A stretch of DNA of 64,000 nucleotides from an uncultured Actinomycetes bacterium (GCA_903860915.1 CAIOSJ010000025.1:1-64000); one strand, 5' to 3'. Counted from the stretch's first letter, positions 34,940 through 46,310 are shown. Made by a program: numbers and translations. Notes: generated by a model not told the origin, from the sequence alone.

Positions 34940-35797
34940 TTACTTTCGACGATAGTCGTAGAAACCGGTACCAGTCTTGCGACCTAGCGTGCCGGCGGCA
35001 ACCATGCGCTTCAAGAGGGGGACCGGGGCGTAGTTGGGGTCGGCGAACTCGGCGTAGAGCGCTTCTAAAATCGAGAGCGACGTATCGAGACCAACGAGGT
35101 CCAAGAGGGCGAAGGGTCCCATGGGAAATCCACAACCGCCCTTCATGGCGGTGTCGATACCCTCCTTGGTGGCCACACCCTGCTCGAGGATGCGAATCGC
35201 GTTGTTGAGGTAGGGAAATAGAAGGGCGTTCACGATGAAGCCAGCCTGGTCCTTCACCTCAACGGGCTCCTTGCCACACTGGGCGGCGAACTCGGTTACG
35301 GCCGTGATGGTCTCGTCACTGGCGGTCAGCGGACGAACAATCTCGACGAGCGACATAGCGGTCGCGGGGTTGAAGAAGTGCACACCGCAGACCTGATCGG
35401 GGCGGGAGGTTTCCATGGCCATTTCGACCACGGGCAGGGTGGAGGTGTTGGTGGCCAGAATGGCGCTGGACTTGATTACGCGGTCGAGTTCGTTGAAGAG
35501 GGCTTTTTTGACGGCCAAGTCTTCGACGACTGATTCAATCACGAGGTCACAGTCAGCGAGGTCCGTGAGTGAGGTGGTGGCGCTGACGCGGCTGCGGACG
35601 GCGTCGGCCTCTTCTTGAGTCTTCTTGCCTCGCTCGACCTGCTTGGCCAGTGATTTCTCCAAACCGGCCAGCATGGCGTCGGCCGTGGCCTGCGAACGGC
35701 TACGCAGGATTACTGTGGCGCCCGCCGTAGCGGCGACCTCGGCAATTCCGCTTCCCATAATTCCCGATCCGATTACGCCTACTGATGAAAATGTCAT
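34940..35797 (-). CDS. 3-hydroxybutyryl-CoA dehydrogenase
   Basis: 285 residues. The N-terminal Rossmann motif is GSGIMGSGIAEVAA (about 10-23). The catalytic His lies in CGVHFFNPATAM (about 137-148), and the C-terminal dimerisation domain has NALLFPYLNNAI and GCGFPMGPFALLD. It interconverts acetoacetyl-CoA and 3-hydroxybutyryl-CoA with NAD(P). Placed just upstream of the mutase on the same strand, it most likely serves the acetyl-CoA to crotonyl-CoA branch. The 119 bp between them hold no recognisable element. Confidence 0.93.
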   Translation of the reverse strand: MTFSSVGVIGSGIMGSGIAEVAATAGATVILRSRSQATADAMLAGLEKSLAKQVERGKKTQEEADAVRSRVSATTSLTDLADCDLVIESVVEDLAVKKALFNELDRVIKSSAILATNTSTLPVVEMAMETSRPDQVCGVHFFNPATAMSLVEIVRPLTASDETITAVTEFAAQCGKEPVEVKDQAGFIVNALLFPYLNNAIRILEQGVATKEGIDTAMKGGCGFPMGPFALLDLVGLDTSLSILEALYAEFADPNYAPVPLLKRMVAAGTLGRKTGTGFYDYRRK

Positions 35798-35877
35798 GTG
35801 TAGATAGTAGTTGGCTACTCGTTGGGGTGAACAAGGGTGACGGGAAACGACGAGCCACTTTGCCCCCAGGGGCCGCC

Positions 35878-36834
35878 CTAAGCTCCGGCCGGTGGGAGGC
35901 GCTTGAGGGTGCTGCCTGGCGGGACGAACTGATCAATAACACCATTGGGAATGAAGGCGTGAACCAGGACTCGCTGGTCGACATCGCGGAGCTGATCGGC
36001 AATATCCTGGGGGCTCCAGCTCGGGTCCGTGTGCCATTGTTGGTCGGCGCTAAAGGGTCGATAGAGAACGAGGTCGGGCCCCTCGATGCCGAACACGCGA
36101 CCGGTGAAGCGATTGTCGTCGCTGGCGAGGTAGACGACGAGGGGCGAGACGTGTTCGGGGGCGTATCGATCAAAATCTGTGGTGGAGGTCGGCATCATGC
36201 GCAGGACCAGCGGAGAAGCTTCCACCATGCGCGTGCGAGCGCAGGGGACGATGGCGTTGACCCGTACACCGAGTTCCGCGAGGTCCTGGGCGTGACTCAC
36301 GGTCAGGGCGGCCACGGCGGATTTAGCCGCCCCGTAGACCCCCCCACCCGATGTCGGGTGCAGACCTGCCGACGATGAGGTATTGATGATGCAACGACCC
36401 ACCTCGGGTCCCACCGTCGACCAGTGACGTGCAGCGAAATGACTTACGGCAATGCTTCCCTTGAGGTGAGTAGAAATTTCGGCGTCGACGTCCTGCTCAC
36501 TCAGATCGACGAGACGATGCGAGCGATTGATTCCCGCATTATTTATGACGACGTCGAGCCGTCCAAAGTGCGAGAGGGCGTCAGTAATAATGCTCTCGGC
36601 TCCGGCCCAGTTGGCGACACTGGCGTTGTTGGCGTAGGCGTCCGTCCCCAGGGCGCGTAGCTCGGCGACTACCGCATTGGCCTGGTTACTGCCGTCGAGT
36701 TCTCCATCGAGACCGACGCTGACGTCATTAACAATGACCCTGGCGCCAGCTGCGCCGAGAGCCAGCGCGTGAGCGCGCCCGAGACCTCGACCGGCGCCGG
36801 TGACGACGGCAACCTTGCCTTGAAGATTCACCAT
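35878..36834 (-). CDS. Short-chain dehydrogenase/reductase
   Basis: 318 residues. Cofactor motif GAGRGLGRAHALALG (about 13-27), NNAG (about 96-99), catalytic Ser (NTSSSAG) and YGAAKSAV (Y-x3-K) are intact. Asp at the end of beta 2 (VNDVS) favours NAD. The long C-terminal extension (about 240-318) is more like multifunctional (R)-hydroxyacyl-CoA/steroid-type SDRs than FabG. A hydroxyacyl-CoA substrate would suit the neighbourhood but is inference. The ATG is preceded by an AAGACTTATGG-type weak site on the minus strand. Confidence 0.85.
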   Translation of the reverse strand: MVNLQGKVAVVTGAGRGLGRAHALALGAAGARVIVNDVSVGLDGELDGSNQANAVVAELRALGTDAYANNASVANWAGAESIITDALSHFGRLDVVINNAGINRSHRLVDLSEQDVDAEISTHLKGSIAVSHFAARHWSTVGPEVGRCIINTSSSAGLHPTSGGGVYGAAKSAVAALTVSHAQDLAELGVRVNAIVPCARTRMVEASPLVLRMMPTSTTDFDRYAPEHVSPLVVYLASDDNRFTGRVFGIEGPDLVLYRPFSADQQWHTDPSWSPQDIADQLRDVDQRVLVHAFIPNGVIDQFVPPGSTLKRLPPAGA

Positions 36835-36966
36835 AAGTCTTAAAGGTAGTGCAGGTCAGGCCCAGAAGGACGAGCCGTGAGTAATGACGTCTGCCCGTCC
36901 CCATCAATTCCCTTGCGGCCGAGGAATTATCGCGTGGGCTGGGTCACCCCGTCAGCCGGCGTATTG

Positions 36967-37977
36967 CTACACGGTGGGGTTGAGCGGCAGAGCGGTGGCG
37001 CCCGCCGTTGGTCCCGCGGTACCCGATGCCGAGGGATCGTTAGAAGCGACACCGCTCTGGCGAGCCAACATTCCCTGAAGGTGCTTGAAGGTTTCTTCGT
37101 GTGCGCCAACGCCGGCGTCGAGGAAAAGAATGTTGCCCTTGCCGTCGCGGGCCATGTCGCGAATCGTCTCGGTCCATAGCGTGAAGGCCAGAATCCCGGT
37201 ATCCACACCATTGGCGGTGAGTTCATTGGCCGCTTCGGTAAAGCCCTTGGCGAGGGCGATACGGAAATTTGCCAAGCCCTCGCCGCGTAGTTGGGCGGCG
37301 GTGGCTTCATTTTCGGCGCTGATGCGAATGAAGGCACCCTCGGCCTCGGCCTCCTTCGTTTTTTTGATCAAGAGGGCCTGGCCTTCGAACTCGGCGGCCC
37401 GCTGTGCGTTGGTGGCGGCCACCACCCGACTCATTGAAGTCATCACTTCGGCGTCGAAGGAAATGTCATTTATCGCGAGGTCGACGAGTCGATAACCCCA
37501 ACTGGCTAGCTGTTCGTCCAAACTCTCTTTGGCGTGCAGGGCGATTTCGGTGCGCAGGCCCAGAACCTCGGCCTGCTTTTTGGTGGCGACAAACTCGCGC
37601 ACGGCGGCTTCGACCGCTGAGGTCATGGCGAGGGAAAAAGCCTTCGGCGTAATGAATTTGTAAGCCACCAGCTGAATGGTTTCGGGCAGATGATCAGAGA
37701 CCGTGAAAATAATGGTGGCCTTGAAATGAACGGCGGCTTGGTCGTTAGTGATGGCGGCAAACTCCATGGGAACGGTTTGATTTTGTACGGGAACCCGCTG
37801 GTGCACCTTCTCGATAAAGGGAATGACAAAATTTAAACCTGGATCGATGGTGCGCTTGTACTTCCCGAACATCGTGACCACACCGACGTGCGCTTGATCA
37901 ATGGTCTTGACGCTTTGGGTGACGACCAGAACTCCGAAGCCGAGGAGCGCCATACTCAGAATGCCAACTACCGCCAT
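36967..37977 (-). CDS. SPFH domain / stomatin-like membrane protein
   Basis: 336 residues. A single N-terminal hydrophobic segment (about 3-20) anchors the protein. The SPFH/PHB domain (about 25-215) includes VTMFGKYKRTIDPGLNF and is followed by an Ala/Glu-rich coiled coil (KKTKEAEAEGAF...) and a Pro/Ala/Gly-rich tail. Such proteins form rings or microdomains in the membrane and hold proteases. No NfeD-type protease gene is adjacent. Alone upstream of the cyclophilin pair on the same strand. Confidence 0.88.
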   Translation of the reverse strand: MAVVGILSMALLGFGVLVVTQSVKTIDQAHVGVVTMFGKYKRTIDPGLNFVIPFIEKVHQRVPVQNQTVPMEFAAITNDQAAVHFKATIIFTVSDHLPETIQLVAYKFITPKAFSLAMTSAVEAAVREFVATKKQAEVLGLRTEIALHAKESLDEQLASWGYRLVDLAINDISFDAEVMTSMSRVVAATNAQRAAEFEGQALLIKKTKEAEAEGAFIRISAENEATAAQLRGEGLANFRIALAKGFTEAANELTANGVDTGILAFTLWTETIRDMARDGKGNILFLDAGVGAHEETFKHLQGMLARQSGVASNDPSASGTAGPTAGATALPLNPTV

Positions 37978-38078
37978 GAGGTCTCCTCGTAATCGTGCCT
38001 CATCGAGGGTACACCACTTCGAGACGCTCGGCAGAAGTGAGTTATTTGGAAATCGGGGGAGTCCGAGGACTGCGGTGA

Positions 38079-38630
38079 CTACGACTCGGTAATGGTGACG
38101 GACTCAATGACCACACGCTCGGTGGGCTTCCCTGAACCGGTGCCGATGGCGTCGATGGCGGCCACCACGTCCAGCCCCTTGACGACCTTGCCGAAGAGTG
38201 CGTAGAGCGGCGGCAGGGCCACGCCACTGGGTCCCGAGATCACGAAGAACTGAGAGCCGTTGGTGTTGGGACCGGCATTGGCCATGGCCAAGGAGCCAAG
38301 CTCGTAGCGACCAGGCTTCGGCAACTCGTCATTGAAGCGGTAGCCCGGACCACCGGTACCGGTACCGGTGGGGTCGCCACCCTGGAGAACGAAGCCGGGG
38401 ATAACGCGGTGAAAGATAATGCCGTCGAAGTAGTGCCAGCGCGCCAGGAAGACGAAACTATTTACCGTCACCGGGGCCGCCAGTGGGTCGAGGATGATCT
38501 CCAGGGTGCCCTTTGAGGTCACCATGGTGGCCGCGTAGGTCTTGGTTGTGTCAATGATCATCGGCGGGGCCGCGTCAAATTTTTGACGTTGGGGGCTGGA
38601 GCCGTCGGGGTTGGGAATGAGGTCGGACAC
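38079..38630 (-). CDS. Cyclophilin-type peptidyl-prolyl isomerase, cytoplasmic
   Basis: 183 residues. Cyclophilin signature: FHRVIPGFVLQGGDPTGTG (about 85-103), MANAGPNTNGSQFFV (about 123-137) and the TYAAT-type first strand. The catalytic Arg is in FHRVI. There is no signal peptide. It follows the membrane-anchored paralogue after 17 bp on the same strand, an operon of two cyclophilins with different locations. Confidence 0.92.
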   Translation of the reverse strand: MSDLIPNPDGSSPQRQKFDAAPPMIIDTTKTYAATMVTSKGTLEIILDPLAAPVTVNSFVFLARWHYFDGIIFHRVIPGFVLQGGDPTGTGTGGPGYRFNDELPKPGRYELGSLAMANAGPNTNGSQFFVISGPSGVALPPLYALFGKVVKGLDVVAAIDAIGTGSGKPTERVVIESVTITES

Positions 38631-38647
38631 GGGGTCTCCTAAGTGAA

Positions 38648-39535
38648 CTAGTTGGAACGAATGGTAACGGACAGCATGCGGTGGGTCACCGAGGGGGTGC
38701 CTCCGGAACTACCAGCGGCGTCGAGAGCCTGGACCACGGAGTAACCGGTGGTGACGTTACCGAAGAGGCTGTAACTATTCGGTAGGTTTTCACCACTGGG
38801 TCCCGTCACGACGAAGAACTGGCTGCCGTTGGTATTGGCCCCCGAGTTGGCCATGGCCACGGAGAGCAAGGGGTAGGTCGGGTTGCCCGTGGGTGGTAGT
38901 TCGTCGGCGAACTGATAGCCCGGCCCGCCCATGCCGGTGCCGGTGGGGTCACCACCTTGGACGACGAAGCCGGTGATGACACGGTGGAAAATCACGCAGT
39001 GGTAGTAGTTGTGCTGAGCGAGGAAGACGAAGTTGTTGACCGTCAGTGGCGCAGCGGCGGCGTTCAGTTTGATCGTGAAGTTACCCGCCGTCGTGACGAC
39101 GTCGGCGTAGTACTTCTTGGTCGTAGAAATTGCCATTGCCGGGGCGCTAGCCCAGCTGAGCGTGTTGACTCGAGTAGCCGTACTGGCCGGACAACCGGCC
39201 GCCATCGCGGTGCGGTCCGCTTGCTGTTGGGTAATAGTGCTGGCCACAGTCGTGCTGGTAACGGGAGTGGTCGTCGTGGTACCCGAGCTGCCTGTGGTTG
39301 TCGACGTCGTCGCTCCCGAAGCGGAGGTGGTGCTGGTAGTCGCCATGATGGTCGTCGTCGACTTCGCGGGACCACCGGAATTGGTGAGGTAGGCGACGGA
39401 GGCGATGACCACCGCGGCAATGCCGACGGCCCAGAGGGACCGGCGCAGGAGTAGTTGTCGCTTCAGGGCACGACGTTCGGCTTCGAGCTTCTCACGTCGG
39501 GCAGTTTTTTGGCGGGCACGCTTGTCAGTAGGCAT
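38648..39535 (-). CDS. Membrane-anchored cyclophilin
   Basis: 295 residues from ATG 39535 (MPTDKRARQK); upstream in-frame starts exist but overlap the lysC promoter region. A basic N-terminal stretch (KRARQKTARREKLEAERR) precedes one transmembrane helix (about 37-52) and a 45-residue Thr/Ser linker. A complete cyclophilin domain follows, with FHRVITGFVVQGGD and MANSGANTNGSQFFV. It should fold proteins outside the membrane. The linker resembles glycosylated or wall-spanning spacers. Confidence 0.9.
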   Translation of the reverse strand: MPTDKRARQKTARREKLEAERRALKRQLLLRRSLWAVGIAAVVIASVAYLTNSGGPAKSTTTIMATTSTTSASGATTSTTTGSSGTTTTTPVTSTTVASTITQQQADRTAMAAGCPASTATRVNTLSWASAPAMAISTTKKYYADVVTTAGNFTIKLNAAAAPLTVNNFVFLAQHNYYHCVIFHRVITGFVVQGGDPTGTGMGGPGYQFADELPPTGNPTYPLLSVAMANSGANTNGSQFFVVTGPSGENLPNSYSLFGNVTTGYSVVQALDAAGSSGGTPSVTHRMLSVTIRSN

Positions 39536-39590
39536 GTTTTCCATCCTAGCGGCGGGCAAAAGTCGCAACCAGAGTGGTGACAACTAGTTT

Positions 39591-40820
39591 GTGACCGTGG
39601 GATTAGTGGTCCAAAAGTTCGGTGGGACGTCAGTCGGTGACGCGGAGCGGATCCGTGCCGTGGCTGATCACGTCGCCCGAACGCGTCGTCAGGGCCACGA
39701 CGTCGTCGTCGTCGTTTCGGCAATGGGGAAGTTCACGGACGAACTCTTACGCCTCGCCGACGAAGTGAGCCCCACCCGCCCGCCGCGGGAACTGGACATG
39801 CTGCTGACCGCGGGGGAAAGAATTTCAATGGCCCTGGTCTGCATGGCCCTGACGGCCAATGGGGTGGAATCGGCCTCTTTTACCGGTAGCCAGGCCGGAA
39901 TTATTACCGATACCGACCACACCCGAGCCAAGATTCTCGAGATGCGCCCCGATCGCATTCGCGAAGCCCTCGCCGCCGGTCAGGTGCCAGTAGTGGCTGG
40001 TTTTCAAGGGGTCTCTACGGCCAAGGACATCACCACTCTGGGGCGCGGTGGGTCTGACGTCACGGCGGTGGCCCTGGCCGCGGCTCTCAACGCCGACGTC
40101 TGTGAAATTTATACCGACGTGACGGGAGTATTTTCGGCCGATCCCCGTGTAGTGCCGAAGGCTCAACGGCTGGCCAAAGTCTCCTTCGATGAAATGATGG
40201 AGATGGCCGCGACCGGCGGAAGAGTCCTGATGTTGCGCTCGGTGGAATACGCGCAACGTCACGGCGTACCCTTACACGTTCGTTCGAGTTTTACCTGGGA
40301 ACCAGGCACATGGATTGTTGAGGAGGACCCCACTATGGAACAAGCTGTCGTTTCTGCCGTTACCGACGATACGTCGGAGGCCAAGGTAACTATCGGTGGA
40401 GTACCGGACCGGCCCGGAGTCGCAGCGCGACTCTTCGGTGAACTCGCCAATCGGGGCATCAATCTCGACATGATTGTGCAAAACACCGGGGAAAACGGTC
40501 TCACCGACATCTCGTTCACCGTGGCCGTACTCGACGTGGACGCCGCGCGAGATGCCTGCGAAGCTGTGCGGTCCGAGGTCGGCGCGACCAAGGTCACGAC
40601 CGACATCAACATTGGTCGAGTGACCGTGGTGGGCGCGGGGATGAAGTCAAACCCTGGGGTGACGGCCCTCATGTTCGAGACCTTGTCGTCGATTGGCGTC
40701 AATATCCAGATGATCTCAACTAGTTCTATCCGTATTTCCTGCGTCGTGGCCGCCGATCGCGTGGAGGAATCAGTACGCGCCCTACACAGCGCCTTCGGCC
40801 TCGATCGGGTGGGCCCCTAA
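39591..40820 (+). CDS. lysC: Aspartate kinase
   Basis: 409 residues from GTG 39591. The kinase domain opens with [10 protein letters not shown] (Lys9), and the two C-terminal ACT domains (about 265-405) give feedback control by lysine and threonine. It makes aspartyl phosphate for lysine, methionine, threonine and diaminopimelate. An in-frame ATG at 40335 with a strong ribosome site could produce a separate ACT-only beta subunit, as known for Corynebacterium glutamicum and Bacillus subtilis. asd starts directly after the stop. Confidence 0.95.
   Translation: MTVGLVVQKFGGTSVGDAERIRAVADHVARTRRQGHDVVVVVSAMGKFTDELLRLADEVSPTRPPRELDMLLTAGERISMALVCMALTANGVESASFTGSQAGIITDTDHTRAKILEMRPDRIREALAAGQVPVVAGFQGVSTAKDITTLGRGGSDVTAVALAAALNADVCEIYTDVTGVFSADPRVVPKAQRLAKVSFDEMMEMAATGGRVLMLRSVEYAQRHGVPLHVRSSFTWEPGTWIVEEDPTMEQAVVSAVTDDTSEAKVTIGGVPDRPGVAARLFGELANRGINLDMIVQNTGENGLTDISFTVAVLDVDAARDACEAVRSEVGATKVTTDINIGRVTVVGAGMKSNPGVTALMFETLSSIGVNIQMISTSSIRISCVVAADRVEESVRALHSAFGLDRVGP
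40321..40337 (+). promoter_or_regulatory. Internal ribosome site and start for the LysC beta subunit
   Basis: GAGGAGG ends at 40326, eight bases before ATG 40335, which is in frame with lysC (codon 249). Translation from here gives 161 residues covering both ACT domains. The site is stronger than that of the annotated GTG start. Confidence 0.6.
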
Positions 40821-42511
<1,691 letters not shown>

Positions 42512-42593
42512 AGAAGCAGGCTAACGCCTTGAAGGATAACTCGTCGTATGCGACACCGTGCTTCTAGCCTAGGGATGTCTAAAGGAGAGGGAC

Positions 42594-43898
42594 ATGAATA
42601 CGAATCAACTGCTCGTCGGGCTGGGCCTGGGCGTACTCCTTGGGGCGGCTTTCGCCAGCATTTATTTCCTTCGCCGGAGCGAGTCAGACCGCTCCATGGC
42701 CGCTCGGGCGGCGCACAGCGAAGGGCTCCTCAACGAGAGAATTACCGACCTCCAAGAGACTCTCCGTCGGGAGCGCGACGAGCACGAAAAATCCGTAGCC
42801 CAGCAGACCGACCGTTTTAAGGTGGTGGCGAATGAAGCCCTCGAGGGGGTGATTTCTCGCTACGGGAGTTCGCAGGTCGAGGCCCTCGAGCAGCGGGAAG
42901 CCAAGCTCGACGAGCGACTGCAGCCACTACGTGACGTTTTGCAGGAGTACAAAACCAAGGTCGAGGAACTAGAACAAAAACGTAACGATGGCTACAGCGC
43001 CGTGGAAGTGGCCGCGAAGAATCTCTTTGATGCGCAGCAAAGCTCTTTGGAAGAAACACGCAAACTCACGACAATTTTGGGTCGCTCGGCCGACCGTGGT
43101 CGGTGGGGAGAAATTCAGCTCGAGAGGATTTTCGAACTATCGCACATGACTAAACACGTGGACTACGACACGCAAACCGGGGTGAGCAGTGCCTCGGGAA
43201 AGAGTCTCCGGCCGGACGCCATTGTTCGCCTGCCGAACAAGGGGAATATTGCCGTTGATTCCAAGGTCCCCTTCGATGCTTTCGAACGGGCGATGGCGAC
43301 GAACGACAGTGTGCTGCGTGACCAGCAGCTCTCGGCGTTCGCCCGCGACGTGAAGGGCCACGTGAAGAGCCTCAAGGAGAAGGCTTATTGGCAGGCCATT
43401 AGCCCGTCACCCGAATTCGTGGTGTGCTTTGTCCCTAGCGATCACCTACTGTCGGCCGCTTTTAATAGCGATAACTCGCTCTTGGAGTTTGCCCTCGAGA
43501 GTCGAGTTCTCATTGCCGGCCCGACGACCCTGATGGCGCTACTGTCGACCATCGCGGTGGGCTGGAGTCAAGCCAGCACGATTGAAAATATTCACGATAT
43601 TGAAGAACTGGCGACGCGTCTCGTCGACAGAACGGCGACTCTCTTCAGCCACACAACAAAATTGGGTAAGAGCATCGATGCCGTCGCCAGTGCCTTTAAT
43701 AGTGTGGTCGGAAGTTTGGAACAGAATTTGCTCGTCACCATGCGAGAAATACAAAACAAGGGCGTCAAGGGGGAAAAAACCATTGGCACCGTTGGCGACG
43801 TGACCGCCTTCACCCGACCCCTAGTGCGCGACCGCTGGCCCCTGCCGGAGGGCGAAGAACCACGCGCTATCGACGCGGTGCTTCTGCCCGACGAGTAA
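42594..43898 (+). CDS. rmuC: DNA recombination protein RmuC
   Basis: 434 residues. An N-terminal membrane segment (about 7-25) and a long coiled coil (about 30-145, rich in Glu/Arg/Gln) precede the RmuC nuclease-like domain. That domain includes GRWGEIQLERIFE, RPDAIVRLPN and DSKVPFDAFERA (about 215-226) with PD-(D/E)xK-like acidic/Lys residues. RmuC limits inversions between short repeats. An AGGAGAGGGAC-like ribosome site precedes the ATG. Confidence 0.92.
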   Translation: MNTNQLLVGLGLGVLLGAAFASIYFLRRSESDRSMAARAAHSEGLLNERITDLQETLRRERDEHEKSVAQQTDRFKVVANEALEGVISRYGSSQVEALEQREAKLDERLQPLRDVLQEYKTKVEELEQKRNDGYSAVEVAAKNLFDAQQSSLEETRKLTTILGRSADRGRWGEIQLERIFELSHMTKHVDYDTQTGVSSASGKSLRPDAIVRLPNKGNIAVDSKVPFDAFERAMATNDSVLRDQQLSAFARDVKGHVKSLKEKAYWQAISPSPEFVVCFVPSDHLLSAAFNSDNSLLEFALESRVLIAGPTTLMALLSTIAVGWSQASTIENIHDIEELATRLVDRTATLFSHTTKLGKSIDAVASAFNSVVGSLEQNLLVTMREIQNKGVKGEKTIGTVGDVTAFTRPLVRDRWPLPEGEEPRAIDAVLLPDE

Positions 43899-43953
43899 GC
43901 GAGGGCCCGACGGAGGATCCAGAGGTTGGCGACTAACAACCTCGCTGTCATCA

Positions 43954-44985
43954 TTGACTAGGTTTCTATTCGTGGCTCGCTCTCGTTTCTATCGTCGCCG
44001 CCGGACCCTGCTCGCGACCATGGTGATTCTCGTGGGGCTGGGCGGAGTGTTCGTCCGCGATCTCGTCCGCGCCGGACACGAATCAACGTCGGCCGAGCAG
44101 AGCGTGGGCTACTCCTTTTCCGCTCTGGCGCGTGGCGTGCAAGCCCAGAGTGACCAGATGATGGCCGACACGCAAGATCTCGTGGTGGGTGGCTCCCATT
44201 GGAATCGTGGTGCCATGAAGAGCCGTCTCGCGGCGCTCGGGGCCGTGAGTGCATCTCTGATCGCTCGAGCGAACCAACTCTCGAAACCGAATGTGTCGAC
44301 CCTGCTTCAGAACTCCTTCGTGGCCTTCATCGTGGCGCGTTCGAAGGCGGTGCAGGTCGTGGTCCACGAGGTGTCAGGTCATCTGGACTTCGCTACTGAT
44401 GGCGCCGAAACCGATGTGCCGTCGAATCTGGAGGCGGCCAAGAAAAGCTTGGGCGCGGCGAGCGACGCGTGGCGTCGTAGCGAGCTGCGGCTATCGCGTC
44501 AACCGGGTCACCCACGTCTGCCCCCCGCTGCGCGAGTGTGGAACAAGGTCACTCCTGAGGCGCTCGTTCAGCTCCTGACTACTCCTAGCCTTCAGCCCCG
44601 TGGTGGCGTCTGGATTTCTGCGGTGGGGGTCCTGCCCGCAGCGCTTCCGAGTTCGAGCGGAACATTACTCTTGCTCCCGGCGGCGCCCCTCGGTCTCAGT
44701 TTTTCCATTACGAATACCCGAGATGTTCAAGAAAAGGTGTGGTTCGACGTGAGCATGACAGCCCAAGGTGTGGGTGCCCCGGGCTCTCACTTTTCGGGGA
44801 CTGTGGAAGTGGCGGCGAACGCCAGCACCGCAATCACTGTGCCGAACGTCACCACCGTCGCCGGGGAGCGGGGTCACTTGCAAATTCAACTTCGCGGGCA
44901 ACTCGACCCGAGTAAGAGTTCGACGCGTAGCTTCGCCGTGGTCGTTACAGCGGACGGAAAGAGCACCCCTGCTGCATTGGGGTAA
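43954..44985 (+). CDS. Membrane-anchored protein of unknown function
   Basis: 343 residues from TTG 43954; GTG 43972 (seventh codon) is an alternative. A basic N-terminus (RSRFYRRRR) and one transmembrane helix (about 20-37) are followed by a helical region (about 40-165) and a C-terminal beta-sandwich-like domain (about 235-340: LGLSFSITN, GTVEVAANAST). The type of C-terminal domain suggests an extracytoplasmic module resembling those in DUF4012-like envelope proteins, but I recognise no family. Its stop overlaps an upstream-start candidate of the citrate synthase gene. Confidence 0.55.
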   Translation: MTRFLFVARSRFYRRRRTLLATMVILVGLGGVFVRDLVRAGHESTSAEQSVGYSFSALARGVQAQSDQMMADTQDLVVGGSHWNRGAMKSRLAALGAVSASLIARANQLSKPNVSTLLQNSFVAFIVARSKAVQVVVHEVSGHLDFATDGAETDVPSNLEAAKKSLGAASDAWRRSELRLSRQPGHPRLPPAARVWNKVTPEALVQLLTTPSLQPRGGVWISAVGVLPAALPSSSGTLLLLPAAPLGLSFSITNTRDVQEKVWFDVSMTAQGVGAPGSHFSGTVEVAANASTAITVPNVTTVAGERGHLQIQLRGQLDPSKSSTRSFAVVVTADGKSTPAALG

Positions 44986-45041
44986 TGACGGACACCGCAG
45001 TTTCGCCTACGATAGGGGTGAGAATAGTAATAGAGGGTTCT

Positions 45042-46310
45042 GTGGCTGAGTCAATCACCGTAACTGATAATCGTACCGGCACGTCGGTAGAAATTCCCAT
45101 TGAGAATGGCGGAGTCGCGGCGTCACAGTTCACCAAGGCGGTACCCGGTGTGTGGTTCTACGACCCCGGTTTTATGGCGACCGCCGCGGCCGAGAGTTCC
45201 ATTACCTACCTCGACGGCGACGCGGGAGTCCTGCGCTACCGCGGTTACCCGATTGAACAACTCGCCGAGCATTCGACCTACCTCGAAGTTTCCTACCTCC
45301 TGATCCACGGCGAACTACCGAGCGTTGAACAGTCAGCCGCGTGGAACCGAGAAGTGACGTATCACACCTTTATTCACGAAAATGTTCGCAAGCGCTTCCT
45401 CGAAGGTTTCAACTATGACGCCCATCCCATGGGCATGTTGGTGTCAGCTATCGCAGCGCTCTCGACGTACTACGCCGACGCGAAGAATATTTTTGATCCC
45501 GAAATTTTACAGAAGCAGATCATTCGCCTCATTGCCAAGATGCCGACTCTGGCCGCCGCCGCTCACCGCTTTAGCGTCGGTATGCCATTCGTGTATCCGG
45601 ATAATTCCCTGTCCTACACCGAGAATTTCTTGTCAATGATGTGGAAGGTCGCCGAGCCGCGTTACGAAGCGGACCCCGCACTGGCCAAGGCTCTCGACGT
45701 GCTCTTTATCCTGCACGCTGACCACGAACAGAACTGTGGAACCACGGCGATGCGCACCGTGGGCAGTGCCCATACCGACCCCTATTCAGCCACTGCGGCA
45801 GCTACGGCAGCTCTCTACGGCCCCCGCCACGGCGGCGCCAACGAAGCCGTACTCAAGATGTTGACCGAGATTGGTCACATCGACAACGTCCCCGCGTTCA
45901 TCGAGGGCGTTAAGGCGGGTAATGGCAAACTGCAGGGTTTTGGTCACCGGGTGTACAAGAACTTCGACCCTCGCGCCACCATCATCAAGGCCACCGCCGA
46001 CAAGGTCTTCGCCGTCACTGGGAAGAACCCCCTCCTCGATATCGCTCTCAAGTTGGAAGAAGTCGCCCTGAAAGATGAGTACTTCACGTCGCGCAAGTTG
46101 TACCCCAACGTGGACTTCTACTCGGGTCTTATCTACCAGGCCATGGGCTTCCCCATGGAGATGTTCACCGTGCTGTTCGCGATTCCTCGCACCTCGGGTT
46201 GGCTGGCGCACTACAAGGAACTGCTTGATCAGGACGTGAAGATCGCTCGCCCTCGTCAGTTGTACACCGGATCGGACGTTCGTAACTACGTCCCGATGTC
46301 CTCGCGCTAA
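45042..46310 (+). CDS. gltA: Citrate synthase
   Basis: 422 residues from GTG 45042 behind AGAGGG; the frame is open to ATG 44985, but the shorter start matches the family N-terminus (MAESITVTDNRTG). Type II features: DPGFM with the ITYLDGD block, HADHEQNCGTTAMR with catalytic His, GPRHGGANEA, GFGHRVYKNFDPR and the catalytic Asp in VDFYSGL. It condenses acetyl-CoA and oxaloacetate to start the TCA cycle. It is convergent with tesB. Confidence 0.95.
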   Translation: MAESITVTDNRTGTSVEIPIENGGVAASQFTKAVPGVWFYDPGFMATAAAESSITYLDGDAGVLRYRGYPIEQLAEHSTYLEVSYLLIHGELPSVEQSAAWNREVTYHTFIHENVRKRFLEGFNYDAHPMGMLVSAIAALSTYYADAKNIFDPEILQKQIIRLIAKMPTLAAAAHRFSVGMPFVYPDNSLSYTENFLSMMWKVAEPRYEADPALAKALDVLFILHADHEQNCGTTAMRTVGSAHTDPYSATAAATAALYGPRHGGANEAVLKMLTEIGHIDNVPAFIEGVKAGNGKLQGFGHRVYKNFDPRATIIKATADKVFAVTGKNPLLDIALKLEEVALKDEYFTSRKLYPNVDFYSGLIYQAMGFPMEMFTVLFAIPRTSGWLAHYKELLDQDVKIARPRQLYTGSDVRNYVPMSSR

